Origin: Kaistia terrae
GTDB lineage: Bacteria; Pseudomonadota; Alphaproteobacteria; Rhizobiales; Kaistiaceae
NCBI RefSeq assembly: GCF_026344005.1
Contig: NZ_JAPKNH010000002.1
Span: 248,001 to 312,000, forward strand
Length of the DNA stretch: 64,000 nucleotides
Direction of reading: 5' to 3'
Made by a program: the position numbers and the translations under genes. Positions within the stretch are counted from its first letter, which is position 1; each line of letters starts with the position of its first letter. Below are positions 9,103-18,381 of this stretch, in pieces. The notes beneath the pieces are model-generated. The model ran no database searches. It saw nothing but the letters and a program-made list of their open reading frames with translations, and was not told where the DNA came from.

Positions 9103-9499
9103 GGCACCTACTAATAGACTGATCGGACCAGCAGACCAGTTGCTTTAATCGCGACCCGCTTTGGGAGTCAAGCGGTGAATGATGGCGCTGTCATTGGAGA
9201 TGGTTTCGCGGACAGGTTGATGTGCATTCCAGGCTCGCGCGACGGCGGATTACCCCCCGGGCGTGTCGCTCCACCACGCAGACACGAGCAGCGTCGGAGC
9301 GCGCCAACGGTGCTTCCGAAGCAGGGCAGGACCGCCTCCGCCGGGATGCCGTAACGAAAGAAGAAAATTCGCCGGAAGGTTTTGGGGAACGCACAGGCAC
9401 TGGTGGCGTTGGGTTGTGTCTTCAGTGATCGGTGCCCGGCCATCGGCCGCATCTATTTTTCACGTCGACTGTCTGAAAAGCACAAACAAGGAGCGTTTC
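9103..9499. promoter_or_regulatory. Divergent intergenic region, possible GntR operator
   Basis: No convincing gene lies in these 397 bases; the open frames here lack codon bias and ribosome sites. Two direct copies of CTGGTC on the minus strand lie at about 9130-9144, just upstream of the GntR gene, and could be part of its operator. Promoters for both the sugar operon and the mannose-6-phosphate isomerase operon should be here, but I could not place a clear -35/-10 pair. Confidence 0.35.
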
Positions 9500-10474
9500 A
9501 TGACAATCGAGTATGCTTCTATGCAAGTTGTTCGCAAACCATGGGGAAAACACGATCTCCGCCCATGGAACGACACGCGCGATGACGGCGCGCCAGTCGG
9601 CGAGATCTGGTTCCAGCGCCAGCCGTCAAGCGCCGGCGAGCCGGAACTCCTGCTCAAGCTGCTGTTCACGAGCCAGCCGCTTTCGATCCAGGTTCATCCC
9701 GATGATGCCTATGCCCATACGATGGGCGAGCCGCATGGCAAGACCGAAGCCTGGTATATTCTCGCTGCCGAACCCGGAGCCGCCGTCGCGGTCGGGCTCA
9801 AGCGCGAGTTGTCGCCGGACGCGCTGCGTGCTGCCATCGAGGACGGCTCGATCGCCGATCTCGTGCAATGGCATCCGGTCCATGCCGGCGACGCCGTGTT
9901 CATTCCCGCCGGCACCATCCACGCCGTCGGCCCCGGCCTCGTTCTGGCGGAAATCCAGCAACGCAGCGATGTGACGTTCCGTCTGTTCGATTATGGCCGG
10001 AAACGCGAACTGCATGTCGATGCCGGCGTTGCCGTCGCTCATGCAGGGCCGCCGGGACCGCAGCAGGCGCCGCGCGCGCTTGGCGACAACCGGACGCTGC
10101 TGGTGGTCAATCCGTATTTCGTGCTGGAGCGGATAGCGCTGCCGCCAAACACGACGCGGGTGCTCAATGCTTCCTGCGAGACCTGGTTTCTGGGCCTTGA
10201 AGGCGATGCCACTCTGGGGGCGAACGTTGTCGGCATCGGCAAGGCGGTGTTCCTCGATCACGAGCGCTGCACGCTGCGCTCCGGCGAGCGCGGCCTGACG
10301 GCGCTTTGCGCCTATCTGGGACCGGAATCGCACCGGAACCTTCTGGAAGCACCGGACCAGACCCTTTCCGACTCGACATTTCCCCACAGGACGGCCCGTC
10401 GCATCGGGGCGTCGATTTCTAATTCTGACGGGACGGCGACCGCCTTTCCCCGAAGCAAGGAGGTTTACTCATGA
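9500..10474 (+). CDS. manA: Class I mannose-6-phosphate isomerase
   Basis: A 324-residue cupin-type isomerase that interconverts mannose 6-phosphate and fructose 6-phosphate. Zinc-site motifs are visible: IQVHPDDAYAH, GKTEAWYIL and PAGTIHAVGPG, followed by the conserved QQRSDVTFRLFDYGR region. The length fits the short bacterial form. The ATG at 9500 is chosen because AAGGAG stands six bases before it; the open frame continues upstream to 9263 but without support. It overlaps the next gene by four bases and heads a GT4-GH130-gluconokinase operon, so it probably links mannose units from a mannoside to central metabolism or supplies mannose phosphate for synthesis. Confidence 0.88.
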   Translation: MTIEYASMQVVRKPWGKHDLRPWNDTRDDGAPVGEIWFQRQPSSAGEPELLLKLLFTSQPLSIQVHPDDAYAHTMGEPHGKTEAWYILAAEPGAAVAVGLKRELSPDALRAAIEDGSIADLVQWHPVHAGDAVFIPAGTIHAVGPGLVLAEIQQRSDVTFRLFDYGRKRELHVDAGVAVAHAGPPGPQQAPRALGDNRTLLVVNPYFVLERIALPPNTTRVLNASCETWFLGLEGDATLGANVVGIGKAVFLDHERCTLRSGERGLTALCAYLGPESHRNLLEAPDQTLSDSTFPHRTARRIGASISNSDGTATAFPRSKEVYS

Positions 10475-12771
10475 CGATGGTGCATCGGACTTCAAGCACG
10501 CGCGTGGCCTTCATCGGGAACTCTTTGCCGCGCCGCTGTGGGATCGCCACCTTCACCACGGACCTGCAGCAGGCGATCGCCGCATCGGGAATGGCAGATA
10601 CCGCCATCCTCGCGATGACCGATTGTGGCCGCAGCTATGAATATCCGGCGACCGTCGCTCTCGAGATCCAGGAAAATACGCTCGACGACTATGTTGCCGC
10701 GTCGGAATACCTCAACCGCGGCGGTTTCGATGTCGTCTCGCTGCAGCATGAGTTCGGCATTTTCGGCGGCGAAGCCGGCAGCCATGTGATCGCGCTGCTG
10801 GCGCGGCTCAACATGCCGATCATCACCACGCTCCATACGGTTCTTTCCGAGCCTTCCGACGCCCAGCGCCGCGTGATCGACCGGATCATCGACCTTTCGG
10901 CCCGGATCGTCGTGATGGCGGAGAAGGGCAGGGAGTTGCTGCGTACCATCTACCGGGTGCCGGCCGACAAGATCGATGTCATCCCGCACGGCATTCCCGA
11001 TTTCGGCTTTGTCGATCCGCAGCCGGTCAAGGCCAAGCTGGGCTTCAGCGACCGCACCGTGATCCTGACCTTCGGCCTGCTCTCGCCGAACAAGGGCATC
11101 GAGGTGATGATCGACGCGATGCCGCAGATCCTCGAGAGCCGGGCGGACGCCGTCTATGTCGTGCTCGGCGCGACGCATCCCAATCTCGTGCGCGATCACG
11201 GCGAGGCCTATCGCGACAGTCTGCTGGAGCGCGCGCGCCATCTCGGCGTCGAGGACCATGTCGTCTTCGAGGACCAGTTCGTCGACCGCGACACGCTGCT
11301 CGACTACATCGCCATGTGCGACGTCTACGTCACGCCCTATCTGAACGAAGCGCAGATGACGTCGGGAACGCTGGCCTACAGCTTTGGGCTCGGAAAAGCG
11401 GTCGTGTCGACGCCTTACTGGCATGCGAACGAGCTTCTGGCGGACGGGCGCGGCGTGCTGGTGCCGTTTGGCGATGCCAAGGCGACCGGCAGTGCCATCG
11501 CCGAGCTTTTGACCGACCATTCCCGCCGCGAGGCGATGCGCAAGCGCGCCTATTCGAGCAGCCGCTCGATGACTTGGGAGAGCACGGCCAGGCGCTATCT
11601 CGCTGCCTTCGATGCAGCGCGGCGCGGCGATCGCCTCAAGCTGATCGCGCCTTTCGGCCGGGATGTCCGGTCTCCGGCCCGGGCAGGGACGGCGCCGCCG
11701 GCCATTCAGCTCGGCCACCTGCTTGCCATGTGCGACGACACCGGCTTGTTCCAGCACGCGGTCCATTCCGTGCCGGATCGTCACCACGGCTATTGTGTCG
11801 ACGATAATGCCCGCGCGCTTCTTGTCGCCTGCGCCCTGAACAAGACGGGCGAGCAGCGGCTTTCGGATGCGCTGACGTCCCGCTTCGCCGCCTTCATCCA
11901 GCACGCCTGGAATCCGGATACGCTCTACTTCCGCAATTTCATGAGCTTCGACCGGCGTTGGCTGGAGGATCGCGGCTCGGAAGATAGTCATGGCCGCACC
12001 CTGTGGTCGCTGGGCGAAGCGTCGGCAAGCGATATCAGCCCGTCGCGGCGCCAGTGGGCCGCGTCGCTGTTCATCGCGGCGCTGCCGACCGTCGAGCGGT
12101 TCAGTTCGCCTCGGGCCTGGGCCTTCACCCTTCTCGGGCTCGAACCCTATTGTGCCGCATTTCCGGGCGATCCTATCGCCGAACAATATCGGGATCTGCT
12201 GGCAGACAGGCTCATGTCCCTCCTCGAAAAGACCGAGGCCGATGATTGGGTGTGGTTCGAGAACGGCCTCAGCTACGACAATGCACGCTTGCCGCAGGCC
12301 CTGATCGCCACGGGGCGGGCGACCCGAACCCCGGCGCATGTCTCAGCCGGATTGCGCAGCCTGAATTGGCTGGTCCAGGTCCAGACCTCGCCCAAGGGGC
12401 AGTTCCGCCCGGTGGGCAGCTCGACTTTCGGCGAGCAACGCAAGCCGCCGCTCGCCTTCGACCAGCAGCCGCTCGAAGCAACCGCCACGATTTCGGCCTG
12501 CCTCACGGCATGGCGGGCGGATGGCGATGCGGCCTGGACCGAAGAGGCGAGGCGCGCCTTTGGCTGGTTCCTGGGCGAGAACGATCTGTCGATTTCGCTC
12601 GTCGATCCTGAAACGGGAAGCTGCCGCGACGGGCTGCATCCCTATCGGGCGAATGAGAACCGAGGCGGTGAATCCGTCGTGTCCTACCTGTTGAGCCTGG
12701 CCGAAATCCGCCAGCTTGCCCGCCTCAGCGGCGATCGTACGAAACCGGAGCTCAGAGCCCTGCGTGCTTAA
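10471..12771 (+). CDS. GT4 glycosyltransferase fused to a C-terminal helical domain
   Basis: A 766-residue two-part protein. Residues 1-395 are a GT4 glycosyltransferase: N-terminal Rossmann part starting IGNSLPRRCGIATFT, and a C-terminal donor-binding region with LLSPNKGIEVMIDA and the acidic EAQMTSGTLAYSFGLGKA segment. Residues about 405-766 form a second domain rich in helical repeats, including HHGYCVDDNARALLVA, that resembles an alpha/alpha-toroid; I do not know its activity. The GT part probably uses GDP-mannose or another nucleotide sugar. The gene is coupled to manA by an ATGA overlap and is followed by a GH130 gene, so building and phosphorolysis or hydrolysis of a mannose-containing glycan may be linked here. 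Confidence 0.8.
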   Translation: MTMVHRTSSTRVAFIGNSLPRRCGIATFTTDLQQAIAASGMADTAILAMTDCGRSYEYPATVALEIQENTLDDYVAASEYLNRGGFDVVSLQHEFGIFGGEAGSHVIALLARLNMPIITTLHTVLSEPSDAQRRVIDRIIDLSARIVVMAEKGRELLRTIYRVPADKIDVIPHGIPDFGFVDPQPVKAKLGFSDRTVILTFGLLSPNKGIEVMIDAMPQILESRADAVYVVLGATHPNLVRDHGEAYRDSLLERARHLGVEDHVVFEDQFVDRDTLLDYIAMCDVYVTPYLNEAQMTSGTLAYSFGLGKAVVSTPYWHANELLADGRGVLVPFGDAKATGSAIAELLTDHSRREAMRKRAYSSSRSMTWESTARRYLAAFDAARRGDRLKLIAPFGRDVRSPARAGTAPPAIQLGHLLAMCDDTGLFQHAVHSVPDRHHGYCVDDNARALLVACALNKTGEQRLSDALTSRFAAFIQHAWNPDTLYFRNFMSFDRRWLEDRGSEDSHGRTLWSLGEASASDISPSRRQWAASLFIAALPTVERFSSPRAWAFTLLGLEPYCAAFPGDPIAEQYRDLLADRLMSLLEKTEADDWVWFENGLSYDNARLPQALIATGRATRTPAHVSAGLRSLNWLVQVQTSPKGQFRPVGSSTFGEQRKPPLAFDQQPLEATATISACLTAWRADGDAAWTEEARRAFGWFLGENDLSISLVDPETGSCRDGLHPYRANENRGGESVVSYLLSLAEIRQLARLSGDRTKPELRALRA

Positions 12772-12808
12772 TCTCGAACCAAGACCTGAAATCAAAGTCG
12801 AGGGTGAC

Positions 12809-14107
12809 GTGACTCACGCTACGTTCCTGAACCGCCAAGCCCTCTATCTCCGTCCTGATCCGGCCCGGGTGGTCGTTCGGCCGTTCAAGCCGGCAACCGA
12901 GCCGAGGGATCTGCTCCCGAAAGAGAAGACGCGGGCGAACCATATCGTCGACCGCGTCCTATCCCTGGAGCCGGAGGCTGCGGCCAGCCAGCTGATCGAT
13001 GTTCTCGAAAACTTTGACGGCCGGCATCGAAACCTGCTGAAGACCTTCGAGTTCCGATGCGACGAGATGGAGGAGGCGTTCGATCCGCATGTCGAATTCA
13101 CCCGCATCCAGCGCCAGCTGATCGGCGCGTATTTCCTGCACGAATATTCGTTCGAGGCGGCCGCGCTGTTCAATCCGAGCATCGTGCCGCATCCCGATCC
13201 CAGCGGCGCGCCGGAAGGCAGCAAGCGGTTCATCCTCAGCCTGCGGGCTGTTGGCGAGGGACATATCTCGTCGCTGACATTCCGATCCGGCTCGATTGAC
13301 TCCAATGGCACGGTGACGATCGACCCGACCGTGCGGCTCGCTTCGGTGCCGAGAGTGACCGAGCGCGTGGCCATACCGGATGGCGAGGCAGTGACGCTGG
13401 TCTTTCCGCCGGAGCTGGATATCAGCGAGCGGCTGATTTTTCCGGTCACGCCGTCGCAATCGAACGGCATCGAGGATGCGCGCTTCGTGCTGTTCGAGGA
13501 TGAGGGGCGGAAGACCCATTACGCCACCTACACCGCCTATAGCGGCAGCGCGATCCGCTCCGAGCTGATCGAGACTGCTGACTTCCTGACCTTCAGGATG
13601 ATGCGGCTTCGCGGCACCGCCGCCCGCAACAAGGGCATGGCGCTGTTTCCCCGCAAGATCGATGGCCGCTACGCCATGATCGCCCGGCAGGACAATGAGA
13701 ATCTCTATCTGATCTATTCGGACGATCTTCTGTCCTGGGACGGCGGCGTGGCGCTTCTGCAGCCTCGTTTTCCCTGGGAATTCGTCCAGATCGGTAATTG
13801 CGGCTCGCCGATCGAGCTTGACGAGGGTTGGCTGCTGCTGACCCACGGCGTTGGAGCGGTGCGCAAATATTCGATCGGCGCCGTCCTCCTCGACAAGAAA
13901 GATCCGTCGAAGGTGATCGCCCGATCCAGCGAGCCGTTGATCCGGCCCGAGCCGTCCGAGCGCGAAGGCTACGTTCCCAACGTGGTCTACACCTGCGGCG
14001 CCATGCGGCACGGCGAGCATCTCGTACTGCCCTATGCCGTCTCGGACACGTTCTCGGCCTTTGCCAACATCAAGATCGACGATCTGTTGCGCGGGATGGG
14101 CGACTGA
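12809..14107 (+). CDS. Glycoside hydrolase family 130 protein
   Basis: A 432-residue protein of the GH130 five-bladed propeller family, which includes beta-mannoside phosphorylases and beta-1,2-mannosidases. Visible family features are NRQALYLRPDPARVVVRPF near the start (a signature of the rhizobial subgroup as I recall it), NGIEDARFVLFED with the acidic residue expected for catalysis, and NCGSPIELDEGWLLLTHG. I chose the GTG at 12809, which has GAGGG five bases upstream; a GTG at 12764 overlapping the previous gene is possible. Whether it phosphorolyses or hydrolyses depends on phosphate-binding residues I cannot judge. It lies between the fused GT4 and a gluconokinase gene. Confidence 0.82.
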   Translation: MTHATFLNRQALYLRPDPARVVVRPFKPATEPRDLLPKEKTRANHIVDRVLSLEPEAAASQLIDVLENFDGRHRNLLKTFEFRCDEMEEAFDPHVEFTRIQRQLIGAYFLHEYSFEAAALFNPSIVPHPDPSGAPEGSKRFILSLRAVGEGHISSLTFRSGSIDSNGTVTIDPTVRLASVPRVTERVAIPDGEAVTLVFPPELDISERLIFPVTPSQSNGIEDARFVLFEDEGRKTHYATYTAYSGSAIRSELIETADFLTFRMMRLRGTAARNKGMALFPRKIDGRYAMIARQDNENLYLIYSDDLLSWDGGVALLQPRFPWEFVQIGNCGSPIELDEGWLLLTHGVGAVRKYSIGAVLLDKKDPSKVIARSSEPLIRPEPSEREGYVPNVVYTCGAMRHGEHLVLPYAVSDTFSAFANIKIDDLLRGMGD

Positions 14108-14192
14108 CCGCGTCGGATGTCGGTGGACGAGAGGGCGACGGCCGCGATATGGCTTGTCCGGTACTCTCTCCAGCCGATGGACGGGCAATTTC

Positions 14193-14756
14193 ATGACGAT
14201 GGCGGCATCTGACAAGACGACGAATTCGCGGATGGCGATCATCGTGATGGGCGTTTCCGGCTCCGGAAAATCCAGCATCGGCGAAGGTCTCGCCGGTGCG
14301 CTCGGCCTCGATTTCGTCGATGGCGACGGCCTGCACAGCCCGGAGAACGTCGCCAAGATGGCGAGCGGAACGCCGCTGGTCGATGACGACCGCTGGCCCT
14401 GGCTCGACAAGATCGGTTCCACGCTTGGTGACGGTAGCGCCCATCCTGTCGGCATCGTCGTCGCCTGCTCGGCGCTGAAAAAGATCTATCGCGACCGCAT
14501 CCGCGCGGCTGCGGGCCAGTCGATCCGCTTTGTCTTCCTCGACGCGCCGCAATCGCTGGTCCAGGACCGGCTCGGCGCGCGCAAGGGGCACTTCATGCCG
14601 CCGAGCCTACTCGCCAGCCAATATGCAACGCTGGAGCGCCCCGGCGCGGACGAGCCCGATGTGCTTGCCGTCGCGGTTGACGTCCCGATCGCAGAGATCG
14701 TTCGCCGCGCAGCCGAAAAGCTCTCGGGCGATTTCGCCGCCAAGACGTTGAACTGA
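14193..14756 (+). CDS. gntK: Gluconokinase, GntK/IdnK type
   Basis: A 187-residue P-loop kinase that phosphorylates D-gluconate to 6-phosphogluconate. It has Walker A GVSGSGKSS (about residues 21-29), the substrate-region motif FVDGDGLHSPENVAKMASG and a VACSALKKIYRDRIR segment, all characteristic of the family. The ATG at 14193 is the most likely start; MAIIVMG at 14232 is a shorter alternative. It ends the manA operon after an 85-base gap. A membrane PQQ glucose-type dehydrogenase at 60302-62782 could supply gluconate, but the two genes are far apart. Confidence 0.88.
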   Translation: MTMAASDKTTNSRMAIIVMGVSGSGKSSIGEGLAGALGLDFVDGDGLHSPENVAKMASGTPLVDDDRWPWLDKIGSTLGDGSAHPVGIVVACSALKKIYRDRIRAAAGQSIRFVFLDAPQSLVQDRLGARKGHFMPPSLLASQYATLERPGADEPDVLAVAVDVPIAEIVRRAAEKLSGDFAAKTLN

Positions 14757-14867
14757 CGGCGATTTTCCGGCCCGGCGCAAATGAGGAACAAGAAACTCAG
14801 CCCGGCTGAAACTAAGGAACAAACCAACTCGATTCTTCGGGTCGGTCGCCGTACTAGATCAGGGTGT

Positions 14868-14936
14868 TTCCGGCCGTAAACTCTCCTTTAGGCCCTTCTC
14901 CATCGACCTCGCCCTCAGGGGCGGTGAAGCAGAAGG
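14868..14936. repeat. Degenerate copy of the intergenic palindromic repeat
   Basis: The stretch containing TCGACCTCGCCCTCAGGGGC and GGTGAAG aligns with the right half of the repeats at 20759-20886 and 33024-33152, with several changes. It lies just before the polyamine-type ABC operon. Confidence 0.5.
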
Positions 14937-14950
14937 GCGGATGCTCGAAG

Positions 14951-16072
14951 ATGCTGATGCAAAGCCCCCATCCGGTCGCAGTCGCCCTTCGCGGCGTCGC
15001 CAAGAGCTTTGGCGGCGAGCGGGTGATTTCCGGCCTGTCGCTGGAGGTGCCGCGCGGCGAGTTTCTTGCGATCGTCGGCCCGAGCGGCAGCGGCAAGACG
15101 ACGGCGATGCGCATCATCGGCGGTTTTGAAGCGCCTGACGAAGGCTCCGTCTGGATCTCGGGCGAGAACGTCACCGCCGTTCCGGCCGAGCGGCGCGACG
15201 TCAACACCGTGTTCCAGAGCTATGCGCTGTTTCCGCATATGAGCGTTTTGGAAAATGTCGCCTACGGCCCGAGGATGCGCGGCGTTGGCCGCAGCGCGAG
15301 GCGGAAGAAGGCCGGCGAGCTGCTGGAGCTGGTCCGCCTTTCCGATGTCGGCGACCGCAAGCCCAACCAGCTTTCCGGCGGCATGCAGCAGCGTGTCGCG
15401 CTCGCCCGCGCGCTTGCCAACGAACCGGCCGTGCTGCTGCTCGACGAGCCGCTGGGAGCCTTGGACCGCAAGCTGCGGGAAGAAATGCAGCGCGAGCTCC
15501 GGCGCATCCAGCTAGAGCTCGGCGCCACCTTCATCTACATCACGCATGACCAGGAAGAAGCGTTTGGCATGGCCGACCGGCTCGCGGTCATGCGCCGTGG
15601 CGGCTTCGAGCAGATCGGCGACCCGGCAACGATTTATGATCGCCCGGTCAATGCCTGGACCGCGCTGTTCGTCGGCAGCGCCAACCAGATCCGCGCCACG
15701 CTGGGCGAGGGCGGGGCGCTCCTTTCCGATCTCGGCCCGGTCGCGGCCTCGCATGTCGACCCCACGCTTAAATCCGGCAACCCGGCGCTGGTGATCGTCC
15801 GCCCCGAAGAAACCCGCTTCCTCCGCGCTGCGCCGGAGGCCGGGCCGAACCGTTTTGCCGCCCGCATCGTCGATGCCGTGGCGCTTGGCCCGTCGCTGCG
15901 CCTGCGCGCGGTGACCGCAGGCGGTATCGCGTTTGAATCGGTCGAGCGCCGCGCCACTTCCGACGGCATCGATCTCGCTGCCGGCGACGCCATCACCGTC
16001 ACCTTTTCTCCCGAGGCCGCCCGCGCTTATCGCGATGAGCCTGTCCCAAATTCCCTCCGCCCGTCCTCCTGA
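14951..16072 (+). CDS. Polyamine-type ABC transporter ATP-binding protein
   Basis: A 373-residue importer ATPase of the PotA/FbpC class. It has Walker A GPSGSGKTT, Q-loop VFQSYALFPH, signature LSGGMQQRVALARA and Walker B LLLDEPLGALD, then a C-terminal TOBE-like regulatory region from about residue 250. The ATG at 14951 is used because AAGGGCGG lies about ten bases before it; the open frame extends to 14864 through a repeat remnant that should not be coding. The gene is followed after 13 bases by a binding protein and then by two permeases, so it powers uptake of an amine, polyamine or related organic solute. Confidence 0.9.
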   Translation: MLMQSPHPVAVALRGVAKSFGGERVISGLSLEVPRGEFLAIVGPSGSGKTTAMRIIGGFEAPDEGSVWISGENVTAVPAERRDVNTVFQSYALFPHMSVLENVAYGPRMRGVGRSARRKKAGELLELVRLSDVGDRKPNQLSGGMQQRVALARALANEPAVLLLDEPLGALDRKLREEMQRELRRIQLELGATFIYITHDQEEAFGMADRLAVMRRGGFEQIGDPATIYDRPVNAWTALFVGSANQIRATLGEGGALLSDLGPVAASHVDPTLKSGNPALVIVRPEETRFLRAAPEAGPNRFAARIVDAVALGPSLRLRAVTAGGIAFESVERRATSDGIDLAAGDAITVTFSPEAARAYRDEPVPNSLRPSS

Positions 16073-16085
16073 CAAGGATCCCGTC

Positions 16086-17213
16086 ATGACCAAGCCTCTG
16101 CTTCTTCCCAACGGCTCGTTGCGCGGCGCGGGCTTCAGCCGCCGCTCTGTCCTCGGCCTGCTGGGTGCTGCGCCTGCAGCACTGGCCGTCGCCTCTGCCT
16201 TCCCGGGCGGCGCCTCGGCCGAGTCCACCGGCGGCGCGCTCAACGTCTTCTCCTGGCCGAACTATTTCTCCAATGACAGCCTGGCCAATTACGCCCGCAA
16301 GTCGGGCGTGACGCCGAACATCACCAGCTACGATTCCAACGAGACGCTGTTCGCCAAGCTGAACAGCCCGGCCGGCGTCGATTTCGATATCGTCATTCCG
16401 AGCTCGAGCTGGATCCAGCAATTGGCCGCCAAGGGCCTGCTGCAGGAGATCGACCACAACCGCCTGAACTTCGCTTCGCTCGATCCGGCGCTGCTTAACA
16501 GGGATTATGACCCCGGAAACAAGTACTCGATCCCGAAGGACTGGGGCGTGCTCGGCGTCGTCTACGATCCGGAAGCGGTCGGCGGCGAAATCAAGACCTG
16601 GCAGGACTTCCTCGATGCGGGCGCCAAGCCGGGCGTCAGCGGCAAGGTGCGCCTGTCGGATTCCGGATGGGAAACCATCGGCATGTCGCTCTGGACCCAT
16701 GGCAAGGACTGGAACAAGGCGACCGAGGCCGAGATCCGCGCCGCCGGCGAGGAGATCAAGGCCTTCGCCAAGCATGTGAAGACCTTCTCCGGCCTCGACC
16801 CGAACCAGCTCGCCAACGGTTCCATTGTGCTGGCGCAGACCAACCAGGGCACCGCCCGCGCCGCCATCGGCCTTAATCCGAAGCTGAAATTCGTCGTGCC
16901 CGGACCGTTCAGCGAGCTCTGGGTCGACAACTACGCAATCCCCGCCAAGGCGCCGAACCTCGACAGGGCCTACGACTTCCTGTCGTACCAGCTCGAGCCC
17001 GAAGTCCAGCTTTCCGAGACGCAGTATATCGGCTTCCCCGCTGCTCTCGCGGGTTTGCGTGAAAAACTGCCGGCCGACACCAAGAACGCCGACCTGATTT
17101 TTGGCGGCAAGGATCTCGACTTCTCGAAGCTGACCTCCTTCGTCGTCGATCCGGCGACGATCGGCGTCTATCTGGAAGTGCAGGCCGAGATCCAGGCGGC
17201 GGCAGGCGGCTAA
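16086..17213 (+). CDS. Extracellular solute-binding protein, spermidine/putrescine type
   Basis: A 375-residue periplasmic binding protein. A Tat-type signal is present (FSRRSVLGLLG, then an Ala-rich core ending near GGASAES). The mature start LNVFSWPNYFSNDSLANYA is the classic PotD/PotF opening in which the Trp and Tyr help bind amines; later SIPKDWGVLGVVYDPEA fits the same family. It has an AAGGAT site and the ATG at 16086. It works with the ATPase at 14951-16072 and the two permeases downstream. A long palindromic repeat separates it from the permease genes. The ligand is probably a polyamine or an amino acid derivative. Confidence 0.88.
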   Translation: MTKPLLLPNGSLRGAGFSRRSVLGLLGAAPAALAVASAFPGGASAESTGGALNVFSWPNYFSNDSLANYARKSGVTPNITSYDSNETLFAKLNSPAGVDFDIVIPSSSWIQQLAAKGLLQEIDHNRLNFASLDPALLNRDYDPGNKYSIPKDWGVLGVVYDPEAVGGEIKTWQDFLDAGAKPGVSGKVRLSDSGWETIGMSLWTHGKDWNKATEAEIRAAGEEIKAFAKHVKTFSGLDPNQLANGSIVLAQTNQGTARAAIGLNPKLKFVVPGPFSELWVDNYAIPAKAPNLDRAYDFLSYQLEPEVQLSETQYIGFPAALAGLREKLPADTKNADLIFGGKDLDFSKLTSFVVDPATIGVYLEVQAEIQAAAGG

Positions 17214-17259
17214 AGCGCGGACGCATTCTCTCTTCAGGGGATGCCGTCACATAACTCGA

Positions 17260-17378
17260 CCATCATCCTGAGGTGCCCGGCGCAGCCGGGCCTCGAAGGA
17301 GGGTCCAGGGAGCACCTGGATTGTCTGGCTGGACCCTCCTTCGAGGCTTCGCTTACGCGAAGCACCTCAGGATGATGG
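17260..17378. repeat. MITE-like palindromic repeat, copy 1
   Basis: A 119-base element with perfect 17-base terminal inverted repeats, CCATCATCCTGAGGTGC and GCACCTCAGGATGATGG, and an inner pair around CGAAGGAGGGTCC and GGACCCTCCTTCG. A second copy with the same ends but a different centre is at 19273-19421. It sits between the binding-protein and permease genes of one operon and would fold into a long hairpin in the mRNA. Confidence 0.85.
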
Positions 17379-17460
17379 TGGAGCATGATCCGAGGCGACG
17401 TTGCGCAGGAGACGGCGCTCTGGATGATTTGAGTTGGCAGATGGCCTATCCAGGAGATCC

Positions 17461-18381
17461 ATGACTTCCGCGAACCAACCAGCACGCGCGGTCGCCGTCC
17501 CCACGGGCGGCGGTCACGCCGGGACGAAGCGCGCGCCCTCGGCGCGCGTTTCCGATCATCTGTTCGCCGTCATCCCGACCGCCTGGCTCGCCGTCTTCTT
17601 CCTCGCCCCGCTGACGTTCACGGTCGTCTATTCCTTCGGCCATTCGCTGTTCGGCGCGGTCGAGCTCGGCTTCACGCTAAAGAACTACCAGACGGCGCTG
17701 TCCGGCTTCTATCTCTCGACCTTCCTGCGCACGGTGCAATTCGCCATCACCGCCTCGGCGCTCTGCCTCGCCGTCGCCTTCCCGGTCGCCTATTTCATCG
17801 CCCGCAAGGCCGGACGGTTCCGCACGCTGGCGCTCGTCCTGATCCTCATTCCCTATTTCTCGTCGTTCCTGGTCCGCGTGATGTCGTGGCAGATCCTGCT
17901 GGCGCGGGGCGGCGTGTTCGAGGTGGTGCTGAATTTCTTGCATCTGCATGACGGGCCGCTCGACCTGCTCGATACCAAGACGGCCGTGTTCATCGGCATG
18001 GTCTATGCCTATCTGCCGATCGCCATCGTGCCGCTCTTCGTCGTGCTCGACCGCATTCCCGGCCCTCTCCTGGAGGCAAGCCGCGATCTCGGCGCCAGCC
18101 GCTTCCAGACCTTCTGGGCCGTGACCCTGCCGATGGCGCGACCCGGCATCGCCACCGCCGTGCTTTTGACCGCCGTGCCGATGCTGGGCGAGATGGTGAT
18201 CCCGAAACTGCTCGGCGGCAGTCGCGGCGTGCTGATGGGGCAGGCGATCTCGTCGCAATATCTGCAATCGCAGAACTATGCGCTGGGCTCGGCCATGGCC
18301 GTGCTGGTGCTGGTCGCGGTCGCCGTGGTCGTCGCCGCGCTTGCCCGTCTCACCAAGGGCTTTGCCGAGGTGTCGGCATGA
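17461..18381 (+). CDS. Polyamine-type ABC transporter permease (PotB-like)
   Basis: A 306-residue inner-membrane permease with six predicted membrane segments starting at AVIPTAWLAVFFLAPLTF, after a polar N-terminal tail of about 40 residues. The cytoplasmic EAA-type loop that contacts the ATPase is visible as LEASRDLGASRFQTFWAVTLP. The ATG at 17461 follows CAGGAGATCC. Its stop overlaps the start of the second permease by four bases, so the two are made together and probably form a heterodimeric channel. Confidence 0.9.
   Translation: MTSANQPARAVAVPTGGGHAGTKRAPSARVSDHLFAVIPTAWLAVFFLAPLTFTVVYSFGHSLFGAVELGFTLKNYQTALSGFYLSTFLRTVQFAITASALCLAVAFPVAYFIARKAGRFRTLALVLILIPYFSSFLVRVMSWQILLARGGVFEVVLNFLHLHDGPLDLLDTKTAVFIGMVYAYLPIAIVPLFVVLDRIPGPLLEASRDLGASRFQTFWAVTLPMARPGIATAVLLTAVPMLGEMVIPKLLGGSRGVLMGQAISSQYLQSQNYALGSAMAVLVLVAVAVVVAALARLTKGFAEVSA

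Noticed and set aside
9168-9452. A 94-codon frame in the region before manA
   Set aside because: It has no ribosome site, odd composition and lies in a divergent promoter region.
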